Positions 39,485 through 48,594 of a stretch of 64,000 nucleotides of DNA are shown one piece after another. The notes under the pieces were generated by a model, which had not been told where the DNA came from, searched no databases, and saw only the letters and a list, made by a program, of their open reading frames with translations. Made by a program: the position numbers and the translations under genes. Each line of letters starts with the position of its first letter. Position 1 is the first letter of the stretch. The DNA comes from JAEUNJ01 sp052035955. GTDB lineage: Bacteria; Pseudomonadota; Gammaproteobacteria; Burkholderiales; Rhodocyclaceae. The DNA lies in the NCBI GenBank assembly GCA_052035955.1, contig JBPOHD010000019.1, forward strand, positions 1-64,000, written 5' to 3'.

Positions 39485-41521
39485 ATGGAATTCATCAGAC
39501 ATGGCGGGGCCCGCGCGCTCGTCGCCGTGGTCGCGACCTTTGCTGCGGCCGCGGCCGGGGCGGTCGATGTCGACGCGATCGACCTCAGCCTGGAGGACCT
39601 GCTCAAGACCGACGTCATGACCGCCTCGCGCAAGGCCCAGAGGCTCAACGACGTGGCCGGGGCGGTCTTCGTGATCAGCCGCGAGGACATCGAACGGTCC
39701 GGTGTCACCAGCATCCCGGAGGCCCTGCGCATGGTGCCCGGGGTCCAGGTGGCCAGGCTCGCCAACAACCGCTGGGCGGTCAGCGTGCGCGGGTTCAACG
39801 GACGCTTCGCCAACAAGCTGCTGGTGCTGATGGACGGGCGCAGCATCTATTCGCCGCTGTTCTCCGGCGTGTTCTGGGAGGTCGAGGACACCCTGCTGGA
39901 GGACATCGACCGGATCGAGGTGATCCGCGGCCCCGGCGCTGCCCTGTGGGGCGCCAATGCCGTCAACGGCGTGATCAACATCATCACCCGCAAGGCCCGC
40001 GACACCCAGGGCACGCTGCTGGCCGCCAGTGCCGGCACCGACCGGGACGGCGCCCTTGCCGCCCGGTACGGGGGACAGATCGGCGAAGGCCATTTCCGGA
40101 TCTGGGCCAAGGGGTTCCGCCGCGGGGAATCGGTGGGGCTGGCCGGGGCGCCGGGGAACGACGACTGGCGGGCGATGCGGGCCGGATTCAGGGGGGACTG
40201 GAACACGGAATCGGGAGGGCGGGTGACCCTCAGCGGCGGGGTCCAGGACGGCACCAGCGGCGATCGCTGGAACCTCGCCGACGTGACCTCGCCGTCGGGT
40301 TTCACGCCCAACGACGTGAGGCAGCAGAACCGCGGCGGTCATCTGCTCGGACGGGTCGAGTGGTACTCGGACGGCGGCGACGAGTCGGTGCTGCAGGGCT
40401 ATGTCGATCAAGGCCGGCTGGAGGTCGGGAACCTGATCCGCGAGACGCGCCTCACGGCCGACCTGGACTTCCAGCGCCGTGTCCGGTTCGCCGAAAGGCA
40501 CGACCTGGTCTGGGGCCTGGGCTACCGCCATTCGCGGGACCGGATCGAAACCTCGGGGTTCCTCTCCATCCCGCCGAACGAGCGGACCTACCGCCTTGCC
40601 AGCGTCTTTGCGCACGACGAGATCACCCTGGCGCCGGAAACCCTGCGCATGATCCTCGGCGGGCGGCTGGAAAACAACAACTTCACGGGGACCGAATTCC
40701 AGCCGACCCTGCGCCTCATGTGGACCCCGAACCCGGCCCAGGCCGTCTGGGGATCCCTGTCGCGTGCCGTCCGCACGCCTTCCCGGGCCGAGAACGACGC
40801 GACGGTGGATCTTTCCGCGACGCCTGCCAGTCCACCCGGCATCCCCCTGCCGGTGTTGCTGCGGAATCTGCCGCCGGCCAACCACCGCCTCGAGGCGGAG
40901 GTGGTCAAGGCCCTCGAACTGGGTTACCGGCATCAGTTCCACCCGCGGCTTTCGCTCGATGCCACCGTCTTCCGGAACGACTACACGAAGTTGAACACCT
41001 CGCCGACCGGAGCCCTTGATTTCGTGCTGGCGCCGATCCCGCACCTGGTTCAAAACCTGGCGCCGGCCAACGCCAACGAGGCGCGCACCCACGGCCTCGA
41101 ACTGGCGGTCGACTGGCACGCACTTCCTTGGTGGCGGCTGCAACCCGCCTATACCTACCTGCGGATGAGTATGGCGAGCACGGTCAACGATCCGGCCTCG
41201 AAGGGGGATGCCGAGATGACCAGCAAAGGGGCTCCCCGCCATCAGTTGTCTTTGCGCTCGTCCATGACCTTGTCGAATCGCAGCCAGTTCGATGTCTGGC
41301 TGCGCCATGTGGCGTCGACCACCTGGCCGGGCGGATCGGTACCGCGTTACACCACCCTGGACCTGCGATACGCTTGGCGCGCCATGCCCGGGCTCGAGTT
41401 GTCGGTGGTGGGGCAGAACCTCCTCGACCGCCGGCATGCGGAGATCGTTCCCTTCCAGTTGCCGTCCGAAGCCCTGCAGGTCCAGCGCAGCCTCTACGTG
41501 AAAGCCAAGTGGCAATTCTGA
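39485..41521 (+). CDS. TonB-dependent outer-membrane receptor
   Basis: Outer-membrane receptor of 678 residues. A signal peptide covers about 1-29. The N-terminus of the mature protein, LSLEDLLKTDVMTASRKAQR, is a TonB-box-type/plug start. The plug domain runs to about 165 (VPGVQVARLANNRWAVSVRG, then IEVIRGPGAALWGANAVNGV), then a beta-barrel ends in aromatic F (KWQF). This subclass is common beside signalling proteins. It is the first gene of an operon with a YfiR-like protein, a CHASE8 kinase and a c-di-GMP enzyme, so it may sense as well as transport. The ligand is unknown. The stop overlaps the next gene's GTG by 13 bp. Confidence 0.9.
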   Translation: MEFIRHGGARALVAVVATFAAAAAGAVDVDAIDLSLEDLLKTDVMTASRKAQRLNDVAGAVFVISREDIERSGVTSIPEALRMVPGVQVARLANNRWAVSVRGFNGRFANKLLVLMDGRSIYSPLFSGVFWEVEDTLLEDIDRIEVIRGPGAALWGANAVNGVINIITRKARDTQGTLLAASAGTDRDGALAARYGGQIGEGHFRIWAKGFRRGESVGLAGAPGNDDWRAMRAGFRGDWNTESGGRVTLSGGVQDGTSGDRWNLADVTSPSGFTPNDVRQQNRGGHLLGRVEWYSDGGDESVLQGYVDQGRLEVGNLIRETRLTADLDFQRRVRFAERHDLVWGLGYRHSRDRIETSGFLSIPPNERTYRLASVFAHDEITLAPETLRMILGGRLENNNFTGTEFQPTLRLMWTPNPAQAVWGSLSRAVRTPSRAENDATVDLSATPASPPGIPLPVLLRNLPPANHRLEAEVVKALELGYRHQFHPRLSLDATVFRNDYTKLNTSPTGALDFVLAPIPHLVQNLAPANANEARTHGLELAVDWHALPWWRLQPAYTYLRMSMASTVNDPASKGDAEMTSKGAPRHQLSLRSSMTLSNRSQFDVWLRHVASTTWPGGSVPRYTTLDLRYAWRAMPGLELSVVGQNLLDRRHAEIVPFQLPSEALQVQRSLYVKAKWQF

Positions 41522-42087
41522 GACTCGGACGGCTGCGCCCATTGCTGGCGAGGGCCGTCGGCACCCTGCTCCTGGTCGGCGTGCTGGGTGCGCCGGACAG
41601 CGGCTGGGCGCAGATTTCAGAGGCCCAGGCCAAGGTGGCCTTCCTGCTGAACTTCGCGCGTTACGTGGAATGGCCGGAACGGGCCTTCCCGGCGCGCGAC
41701 GCGCCCCTGAACGTCTGCGTGATCGGCCGCGATTCCCTGGGGACTGCCCTGGCGGCATTGGAAAGCCGGCAGGTCCAGGGACGGCCGATCAAGGTCCGGC
41801 GCGGCGTAAGCCTGGAGGACTTCCGGGGCTGCCATCTGGTCTTCGTATCGGATTCCGAGGAACGCAGGCTCGTGCCGACCCTGCGCGCGCTCGCCGGGCA
41901 TCCTGTCCTGACCGTCGGCGACACGGACGGCTTCATCGATGCGGGCGGCGCCATCGGCATCGTCGCCGGCGAGGACCGATTGCAGTTCGAGGTGAATCGC
42001 GCCGCCCTGGATCAGGCGCAGCTCAAGGCCGGTTCCCAGCTGCTCAAGCTGGCGCGCAACCTCGCCGATGCAAGGCCGCGGAACTGA
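41509..42087 (+). CDS. YfiR-family (DUF4154) periplasmic protein
   Basis: 192-residue periplasmic protein with an N-terminal signal (LLARAVGTLLLVGVLGAPDSGWA, about residues 9-33; landmark only). The DUF4154 domain is clear: ISEAQAKVAFLLNFARYVEW, VCVIGRDSLG, and a late GAIGIVAGEDRLQFEVN. In Pseudomonas, YfiR inhibits the CHASE8 protein YfiN from the periplasm. Here the next gene also has a CHASE8 domain, so YfiR-like control of that kinase is likely. I used GTG 41509; it overlaps the receptor gene. The kinase ATG follows 1 bp after the stop. Confidence 0.87.
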   Translation: MAILRLGRLRPLLARAVGTLLLVGVLGAPDSGWAQISEAQAKVAFLLNFARYVEWPERAFPARDAPLNVCVIGRDSLGTALAALESRQVQGRPIKVRRGVSLEDFRGCHLVFVSDSEERRLVPTLRALAGHPVLTVGDTDGFIDAGGAIGIVAGEDRLQFEVNRAALDQAQLKAGSQLLKLARNLADARPRN

Positions 42088-42088
42088 C

Positions 42089-44851
42089 ATGCGCTTCAGC
42101 GACCTTCCCCTCAAGCGGAAACTGATGGCGATCATCGCGGTCGCCACCGGCACCGGGCTGGTGTTGTCCCTGTCGATGTTCACCGCCCAGGAGATAAGGC
42201 GCAGCCGCGCGGCCACCGTGTCCCAGCTGACCGGCCTGGCCCAGGTCATTGCCGCCAACAGCACGGCGGCAATCGTATTCCGGGACCCCAAGGCGGCCGA
42301 GCTGACCCTGTCGGCCCTCCAGGCCCGACCCGAAGTGACGGCGGCAGGCATCGTCCTCGCGGACGGAACCCACTTCGCCAACTACCCCGCCGACGGCGGA
42401 CCCGTCGGGACCCGCAGCCCCGGCCATGACAAGCTGCTGACCGAAGGGGGCTTCTGGGATACCCGGCTGCATCTGGAGCACCCGGTGCGCCAGGACGAGG
42501 AAGTGGTCGGTACCGTGGCCCTCGATGCCGATCTGTCGGGCATGTGGCGCGACGCGGCGGCCGATCTCCTGATCGCCGGGCTGGGCACGGGACTGGCCTT
42601 CTTCATCGCGTTCAGTTTTGCCGCCCGACTTCAGAGGAGCATTTCCGGGCCCATCCTCGATCTCGCGGAACTGGCCCGCCGGGTCGGTGCGGAGCAGGAT
42701 TTTTCGCGCCGCGTCCCGGTGAGGCAGACGGACGAAATCGGAACCCTGCTGGAGGGATTCAACGCGATGATGGCCCAGGTCCAGGCCCGTGATACGGAGC
42801 TCCGCGAGTATCGCGACCACCTGGAGCAGCAGGTGGAGGCGCGAACTTCGGAACTTCGGCTGGCCAAGGAACAGGCCGAGGCGGCCAATGTGGCGAAGTC
42901 CCGTTTCCTGGCAAACATGAGCCACGAGATACGTACGCCCATGAATGGCGTCGTGGGCATGGCCGACCTTCTGCTGGAAACCCCGCTCAACGAGCGGCAA
43001 CGCAGGTTTGCGGATACGCTCAAGGTTTCGGCCCAGGCCCTGCTCCACCTGATCAACGACATCCTCGACCTGTCCAAGATCGAAGCCGGGAAGCTCGAAC
43101 TGGAAAACGAGGCATTCGATCCTCGCCAGGTGCTGGAGGAGGCCGCCGGGCAATTCGCCGAACTGGCCTACGGCAAGGGCCTCGAGGTGGTATGCCAGGT
43201 CGATTCCTGCGTTCCCCCGGCGGTGTTCGGGGATTTCCACCGGGTCAAGCAGGTCGTGAGCAATCTGGTGAGCAATGCAGTCAAGTTCACCGAGCGCGGG
43301 GAAATCATCCTGGACCTGAGCTGCCGGTGTATTCCCGACCCACACGACGGTGGCGGCACGGATTGCTGCCTGCGTTACACGGTGACGGATACCGGCGTCG
43401 GCGTGGCGCCGGAGTCGCGCCCCCGCCTGTTCTCGCCCTTTACCCAGGCGGACAATTCCACGACCCGCCGTTACGGCGGCACCGGCCTTGGCCTCGCCAT
43501 CATCCGGCAACTCGCCGAGCGCATGGGGGGGACCGTCGACTACGAGAGCGAGGTCGGTCGCGGCTCCTCGTTCTGGTTCGAAATCCGCTTCGACCGCTGC
43601 AATGGGTCCACGGCAAGCGTGCCATCGCCGGTTCCCCGAGGCACCCGCATCGTGCTGGCGGTTCCGCATCCGGCGACCCGGCATGCGGTGGAGAGGGAAC
43701 TCGAGGCGCTTGGGGTCTCCACGGCGTCCACGGACCGGCTGGACGGCCTGTTCGGGATTCTCCAGGGGGATGCCAGGCCATTCGATTTCGTCATGATCGA
43801 CGCGACCCTGTCGGGTCCGGACGGGGCCCGGCTGGTGCGGCAGATCAGGGAGACCGCCGGATCACCTTGCCGCATCGTGGCCATGGCGCCGCTTGGGAAG
43901 GCATTCCAGGACGAGGGTGTCGCATCCGCCGCCGACGGCATCCTGTTCAAGCCGGTGACGAGACCCGAACTGTCGCGGGTCCTGGGGCAGTTCTTCCTGC
44001 CCGGCGGGACTTCGCCGGCCCGGCCGAAGGCGCCGCCGACCATCACCAGGGGCGCGCGCGTCCTGCTGGCGGAGGACAACGATGTCAACAGGGAGATTGC
44101 GATGGCGCTCCTGTCCGACATCGGTTGCCGGGTGGAGGTGGCAGAAAATGGGGCCGCCGCGGTGGCATTGACGGAGCGTGAGCCCTTCGACCTGGTCCTG
44201 ATGGATTGCCAGATGCCGGTGATGGACGGCTACGAGGCGACCCGGCGGATCCGCCAGGCCGAGGCAGGGGCGGGGAGGGCGCGTCGGATTCCCATCGTGG
44301 CGCTGACGGCAAATGCGTTGTCCGGCGACCGTGATGCCTGTTTTGCCGCGGGAATGGACGACTACGTGACCAAGCCCGTCACGCGCTCCCGCCTGGCGGA
44401 AGCGCTGGCGAGGCACCTTGCGACCGGTGCGCTTCACGGCGACGCCAGTCCCGGTGCGGGTCCCGCGGATGCGGGACCTGCTGGCGCCTTGCCGGTATTC
44501 GATCCCTCCGTTCTCGCCGGGATTCCGGGTGCGGAACCCGGTTCGGACTTCCGGCGCAGATTGCTGGATGCCTACGTCGACAACGCGAAGGGCCTCCTCG
44601 CGACCGTGGGCGAGGCCCTGGACGATGGCGATCGGGAAACGCTGATCCGGGCCGTTCACACCCTGAAGTCCTCCAGCGCCTCCCTGGGCGCGGTGGCCCT
44701 CGCCAGCCTCGCCCGGGCCTACGAAGAGGAACTGCGGGGCGGCGGTCCCGCGACCGGAGAGATGGGGGAGCGGCTGGCGGCCGAATATGACCGCTTCGAA
44801 TCCGCCCTCGCGGGCCTCGGAATCGATGGAGAGAGGGCCGTCGGGCCATGA
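42089..44851 (+). CDS. CHASE8-containing hybrid sensor histidine kinase
   Basis: Inner-membrane kinase of 920 residues. The order is membrane helix (about 14-34), periplasmic CHASE8 domain (about 35-150, landmark NSTAAIVFRDPKAAELTLSA), second helix, HAMP (about 175-230), HisKA with H279 in FLANMSHEIRTP, HATPase, a degenerate receiver, a full receiver with D706, and HPt with H857. The first receiver retains a phosphorylatable-looking Asp (FVMIDATLSGPDG) but lacks the acidic pair. CHASE8 is the input domain of YfiN/TpbB, matching the YfiR-like gene just upstream. The phosphorelay probably ends at the REC-EAL protein encoded next (4-bp overlap). Confidence 0.92.
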   Translation: MRFSDLPLKRKLMAIIAVATGTGLVLSLSMFTAQEIRRSRAATVSQLTGLAQVIAANSTAAIVFRDPKAAELTLSALQARPEVTAAGIVLADGTHFANYPADGGPVGTRSPGHDKLLTEGGFWDTRLHLEHPVRQDEEVVGTVALDADLSGMWRDAAADLLIAGLGTGLAFFIAFSFAARLQRSISGPILDLAELARRVGAEQDFSRRVPVRQTDEIGTLLEGFNAMMAQVQARDTELREYRDHLEQQVEARTSELRLAKEQAEAANVAKSRFLANMSHEIRTPMNGVVGMADLLLETPLNERQRRFADTLKVSAQALLHLINDILDLSKIEAGKLELENEAFDPRQVLEEAAGQFAELAYGKGLEVVCQVDSCVPPAVFGDFHRVKQVVSNLVSNAVKFTERGEIILDLSCRCIPDPHDGGGTDCCLRYTVTDTGVGVAPESRPRLFSPFTQADNSTTRRYGGTGLGLAIIRQLAERMGGTVDYESEVGRGSSFWFEIRFDRCNGSTASVPSPVPRGTRIVLAVPHPATRHAVERELEALGVSTASTDRLDGLFGILQGDARPFDFVMIDATLSGPDGARLVRQIRETAGSPCRIVAMAPLGKAFQDEGVASAADGILFKPVTRPELSRVLGQFFLPGGTSPARPKAPPTITRGARVLLAEDNDVNREIAMALLSDIGCRVEVAENGAAAVALTEREPFDLVLMDCQMPVMDGYEATRRIRQAEAGAGRARRIPIVALTANALSGDRDACFAAGMDDYVTKPVTRSRLAEALARHLATGALHGDASPGAGPADAGPAGALPVFDPSVLAGIPGAEPGSDFRRRLLDAYVDNAKGLLATVGEALDDGDRETLIRAVHTLKSSSASLGAVALASLARAYEEELRGGGPATGEMGERLAAEYDRFESALAGLGIDGERAVGP

Positions 44852-47013
44852 GCGAGTTCGCGGACAAGGGACTGGTTCTGCTGGTGGACGACGATCCGGT
44901 GCTGCGCATGATGGCGGGCGAGACTTTGCGGAAAGCCGGATTCGGGGTGACCGAGGCGGCCGACGGCGAAGCCGCCCTGCGCCGGTTCGAGAAGGAACGC
45001 TTCGATCTCGTCCTGCTCGATGTGATGATGCCCGGCCTCGACGGCTACGAGGTATGCGGTCGCCTGCGCGGCCACGCCGAAGGCGCCTGGTTGCCGATCA
45101 TCATGCTGACGGGATTGAACGATTCGGATTCGATAGAACGGGCCTACCGAGGCGGCGCGACGGACTTCATCACCAAGCCGATCAATTGGACGCTGTTGCC
45201 CCACCGCGTCCGCTATTGCATGCGCGCCAACCGTGCCATGGAAGGGGTCATGCGCAGCGAGGAGAGCCTGGCGCGGGCGCAGCGTCTCGCCAACATGGGC
45301 AACTGGGAGTGGACGGTCGCCGATTCCAGGATCTCTTGTTCGGAGGAGTTGCGCCGGATGTTCGACTCGGTGCCCTGTGGTACCGGGACGACCACGCCCG
45401 AGGCTTTCCTGGCCGGCGTCGCGGCCAACGACCGCGACCGGGTGCGGACGGCAAGGGCGGCCGCGATCGCCAGCGGCGGCGGCTACCGGCTGACTTTCAA
45501 CATCGTGCGCGGCGACGGCGCCGTGCGTTCCGTGTTCGAGCAGGCGACGCCGGTCCGGGACGCGGCGGGGCGCGTGATCCGGCTCGAGGGCATTACGCAG
45601 GACGTGACGGAGCGGGTGGAGGCGGAGAGCCGGATCCGGCACCTGGTATTCCATGACGGAATGACGGGGTTACCCAACCGCCAGTTCCTGTCGGAAATGG
45701 CGGTGTCGGCCCTCGAGAGGGCCCAGCGCCTGCACGCGACCTGCGCCGTCCTGCACGTGGATCTGGACAGGTTCAAGAGCGTCAACGACGCGTTCGGCGA
45801 TCCGACCGGGGACGAAGTGCTGCAGACGATCGCCGCCCGGGTCGTGACCTGCGTGCGCGCCGCCGACCTGGCCTCCGTCAGCCGGTCCATCGCGTCCTCC
45901 CAGGTCGTTGCCCGGATCGGCGGCAACGCCTTCACCATACTCCTGCTCGACATCCGCGGGCCGGACGATGCCATTGTCGTTGCCGGCCGGATCCTGGCGA
46001 CCGTTTCCGAGCCGGTGACCGTCGGCGGGCGCGAGGTGGTCCTGACCGCCAGCATCGGCATCGCCCTGTTCCCCCGCGATGGCGAGGGAATCGATGTGCT
46101 GACGCGTCACGCGGAGCAGGCGATGTACGCGGCGAAGACGGCCGGTCGTGCCTGCTACCGGTTCTTCGACGACCGGATGAACGTCGCCGCCAGTTCCAAG
46201 CTGGAAATGGAGAACGACCTGCGACGGGCCCTCGCCTGCGGCGAATTGCGCCTTCACTATCAACCGCAGGTCGACGTCGAAAGCAGGCGCGTCGTCGGTG
46301 CGGAAGCCTTGATACGATGGCAGCATCGCGAGCGGGGCCTGCTCTCTCCGGGCGAGTTCATCCCCCTGGCCGAGGAATCCGGCCTCATCGTCGCGGTGGG
46401 GGACTGGGTGCTGCGCACCGCCTGCCGGCAGGCGCGCGCCTGGATGGATGCCGGTCTGCCGGCTGTTCCGGTATCCATCAACCTGTCCAGCCTGAGCTTC
46501 ATGCAGGAGACCCTGGTCGAGGATCTTGACGTCATCGTCCTCGGGGCCGGGGTCGGTGCCGAGCAGGTGACGCTGGAGGTGACGGAGTCCTTGCTGATGC
46601 ATGACCTGGAACACACGATTGCGCGCCTGAAGTCGCTGCGGGCCAGGGGTTTCGGCTTGTCCCTGGACGATTTCGGCACCGGGTACTCCTCCCTCGGCTA
46701 CCTGAAGCGATTTCCCGTCGATGAATTGAAGATCGACCGGTCCTTCGTCCGGGACTCGGGAAAGAGCGCCCTCGACAGTGCCCTTGTCGCCTCCATCATC
46801 GGCCTTGGCAGGCAGTTCGGCCTGCGGGTGGTGGCCGAGGGCGTGGAGACGCGACAGCAATCGGAATTCCTGCTCAGCCATGGCTGCGCCCTCCAGCAGG
46901 GTTTTCTGTTTGCCCGTCCCATGCCCGCGGAGGCCTTCGAGGCATACCTGCGCGAGCCGTATGCCGACCCGGCCCGCGAGCCGGCTTCCGGTGCCGATCC
47001 GGCGGCATCCTGA
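44848..47013 (+). CDS. Response regulator with PAS, degenerate GGDEF and EAL domains
   Basis: 721-residue cytoplasmic protein: receiver (about 9-125, phosphorylation site D58), PAS (about 150-260), GGDEF and EAL. The cyclase signature is GGNAF instead of GG[DE]EF, so cyclase activity is probably lost. The EAL domain keeps EALIRWQH near 486, DDFGTGYSSLGYLKRF and a late VVAEGVET, so it should hydrolyse c-di-GMP. It overlaps the kinase gene by 4 bp and is its most likely phosphoryl acceptor. The operon would thus lower c-di-GMP in response to an outer-membrane or periplasmic signal (inference). Confidence 0.92.
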   Translation: MSEFADKGLVLLVDDDPVLRMMAGETLRKAGFGVTEAADGEAALRRFEKERFDLVLLDVMMPGLDGYEVCGRLRGHAEGAWLPIIMLTGLNDSDSIERAYRGGATDFITKPINWTLLPHRVRYCMRANRAMEGVMRSEESLARAQRLANMGNWEWTVADSRISCSEELRRMFDSVPCGTGTTTPEAFLAGVAANDRDRVRTARAAAIASGGGYRLTFNIVRGDGAVRSVFEQATPVRDAAGRVIRLEGITQDVTERVEAESRIRHLVFHDGMTGLPNRQFLSEMAVSALERAQRLHATCAVLHVDLDRFKSVNDAFGDPTGDEVLQTIAARVVTCVRAADLASVSRSIASSQVVARIGGNAFTILLLDIRGPDDAIVVAGRILATVSEPVTVGGREVVLTASIGIALFPRDGEGIDVLTRHAEQAMYAAKTAGRACYRFFDDRMNVAASSKLEMENDLRRALACGELRLHYQPQVDVESRRVVGAEALIRWQHRERGLLSPGEFIPLAEESGLIVAVGDWVLRTACRQARAWMDAGLPAVPVSINLSSLSFMQETLVEDLDVIVLGAGVGAEQVTLEVTESLLMHDLEHTIARLKSLRARGFGLSLDDFGTGYSSLGYLKRFPVDELKIDRSFVRDSGKSALDSALVASIIGLGRQFGLRVVAEGVETRQQSEFLLSHGCALQQGFLFARPMPAEAFEAYLREPYADPAREPASGADPAAS

Positions 47014-47059
47014 CGGGGATTGCGTCGGCCGGGAGGCCGACGCGGAGGGGAAGGCCCGG

Positions 47060-47518
47060 TCAGGGCCAGCGCCGGAAGGGGAAAAGGGGAAATGGCGGGT
47101 GGTTCATCTGGCAGCGCAGCCACCACTGCTGGTCGAGCCGTCGCAGTTCCTCGCCGCACAGCGTGTCCCGCCGAAGCGATTCCTGGTCGAGGAGATCGGC
47201 CTGGGCCTGGCGCTCGGCCTGCAGCAGATGATCGAGGACGGCCACCGGCACGCCCTGGGCCCGCAACTCGAGAACCTCGGTCGCGGTTAGGCGAAAGACC
47301 GACCGGGTCTCCCTGAGGCGCCCAATGATCGCTTCGGGGTCCTTGCCTTGTCGTGCCAGCGCGACGAGGTCGTCGCGGCCAAGGGGGGGCTGGACGGGCG
47401 CTGCCTGGGGGGCGATCCCCTCGGCCCGCAGAACCCGGCCAGGCTGGTGGTCCTCGGGCATTTGCGCGCAGCCCGCCGCGACCATCGCGATCCAGGCTAT
47501 CGGGGCAATCTGTCTCAT
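47060..47518 (-). CDS. Putative lipoprotein of unknown function
   Basis: 152 residues. The N-terminus MRQIAPIAWIAMVAAGCAQM has a lipobox-like AAGC with the cysteine near residue 17. After it come a helical segment with RDDLVALARQGKDPEAIIGR and an amphipathic LLQAERQAQADLLDQESLRR, then a Pro/Phe-rich end. I do not recognise a family with a known function. I chose the ATG at 47518 because it places the signal at the terminus; an in-frame ATG at 47551 is possible. It lies convergent to the c-di-GMP operon. Confidence 0.7.
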   Translation of the reverse strand: MRQIAPIAWIAMVAAGCAQMPEDHQPGRVLRAEGIAPQAAPVQPPLGRDDLVALARQGKDPEAIIGRLRETRSVFRLTATEVLELRAQGVPVAVLDHLLQAERQAQADLLDQESLRRDTLCGEELRRLDQQWWLRCQMNHPPFPLFPFRRWP

Positions 47519-47619
47519 GGGCGGGTACCGGTCGGGGAATCGAATGGGCAATCAATATAACGCCCGGCGGGCCGTCGGGGACGGATGGGTCCCGGTCCTG
47601 CGGATCCGTCCGCTGCGGC

Positions 47620-48372
47620 TCAGCGACCCGGATCCTGGCGGTAGAACCGGGACATCTGGCCGTATACCGCCGGGTAGTCGGATTGCAGGAGCTCCGGTGT
47701 CTCGAAGAAGGCCTCGCTCATGACGGCAAAGAACTCCGCAGGTGACTCCGCGGCATAGGGGTCGAGCAGGGTGTCTTCCCCGGCATCGACCCGCCGCTGG
47801 AAGTCCTCGAAGGCGCTTCCGAAGTCAGCCTTCCAGGCTTCCCGGCTCATGCCGGCATGCAGGGGCGGGCACCCGTCGGCGACGCCGTTCAGCATGTCCA
47901 GCTTGTGGGCAAATTCGTGGATCACCACATTGATGCCCCGGGCCTCGTACTGGTCGTCGAACCAGGAAAGGATGACCGGGCCGCCGTCCCATGCCTCTCC
48001 AAGGACGGCATCGTCGTATTCATGGACGATGCCGTTTTCGTCCGTGACGCGGCGCGGGATGACGAAATCCCCCGGATATACGACGATCCCGACCCATCCC
48101 CGGTAGAACTCCAGCCCGAGGTTCAGTACGGGGAGGCAGGCCTGCAGCGCGATGGAAACCTGGATCTCGGGCGTCAGCACCAGGCCTTGGGCACCGCTCC
48201 ACTCCTTTTCCGCAATGAACCGGCTCGCCATGTCGCGCAGTCGCGACCGATCATCGGCCTTCAGTGCGGCGAGGAAGTCGTGACCTTCCTCGGCCCGGCG
48301 CCACAGCGCCTCGTCGACCTCGACGCCGTCGGTCATCCGACGGCGCAACCAGTCGCGGACGGCCTTGATCAT
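47620..48372 (-). CDS. mtfA: Zinc-dependent peptidase MtfA (M90 family)
   Basis: Cytoplasmic zinc protein of 250 residues. The metal-binding HEFAH motif is at 152-156 (VVIHEFAHKLDMLNG). A probable third ligand lies in ESPAEFFAVMSEAFFE near 218. In E. coli, MtfA binds the repressor Mlc and so influences glucose uptake. The ATG at 48372 gives the family N-terminus (MIKAVRDWLRRR); the frame stays open upstream. It is not obviously in an operon with the genes on either side. Confidence 0.9.
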   Translation of the reverse strand: MIKAVRDWLRRRMTDGVEVDEALWRRAEEGHDFLAALKADDRSRLRDMASRFIAEKEWSGAQGLVLTPEIQVSIALQACLPVLNLGLEFYRGWVGIVVYPGDFVIPRRVTDENGIVHEYDDAVLGEAWDGGPVILSWFDDQYEARGINVVIHEFAHKLDMLNGVADGCPPLHAGMSREAWKADFGSAFEDFQRRVDAGEDTLLDPYAAESPAEFFAVMSEAFFETPELLQSDYPAVYGQMSRFYRQDPGR

Positions 48373-48551
48373 CACCGTGCCGAGATTCCACCCGATCGAC
48401 GGACTCCCGGCCTGGCCGAGGCGGCGACGACCGCCCGATCCCCAGGAGACGAGCCTGCCAACCGCCGGCTCCCGGAGGTTGGGTGGCGGCCGGCGCTGTT
48501 CATCGCCAGTGCCGCCCGTGGCGGCCACCCCCCGAAAATCCGGGACCAATG

Positions 48552-48574
48552 AAAACGGGGGCCGCAGCCCCCGT
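48552..48574 (-). terminator. Terminator after ppiC
   Basis: 8-bp stem ACGGGGGC/GCCCCCGT with a 4-base loop; on the minus strand it is followed by TTTTC. It lies 20 bp past the parvulin gene and closes the msrB-ppiC string. Confidence 0.8.
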
Positions 48575-48594
48575 CCGGTTCGAGTCGCGACGAA

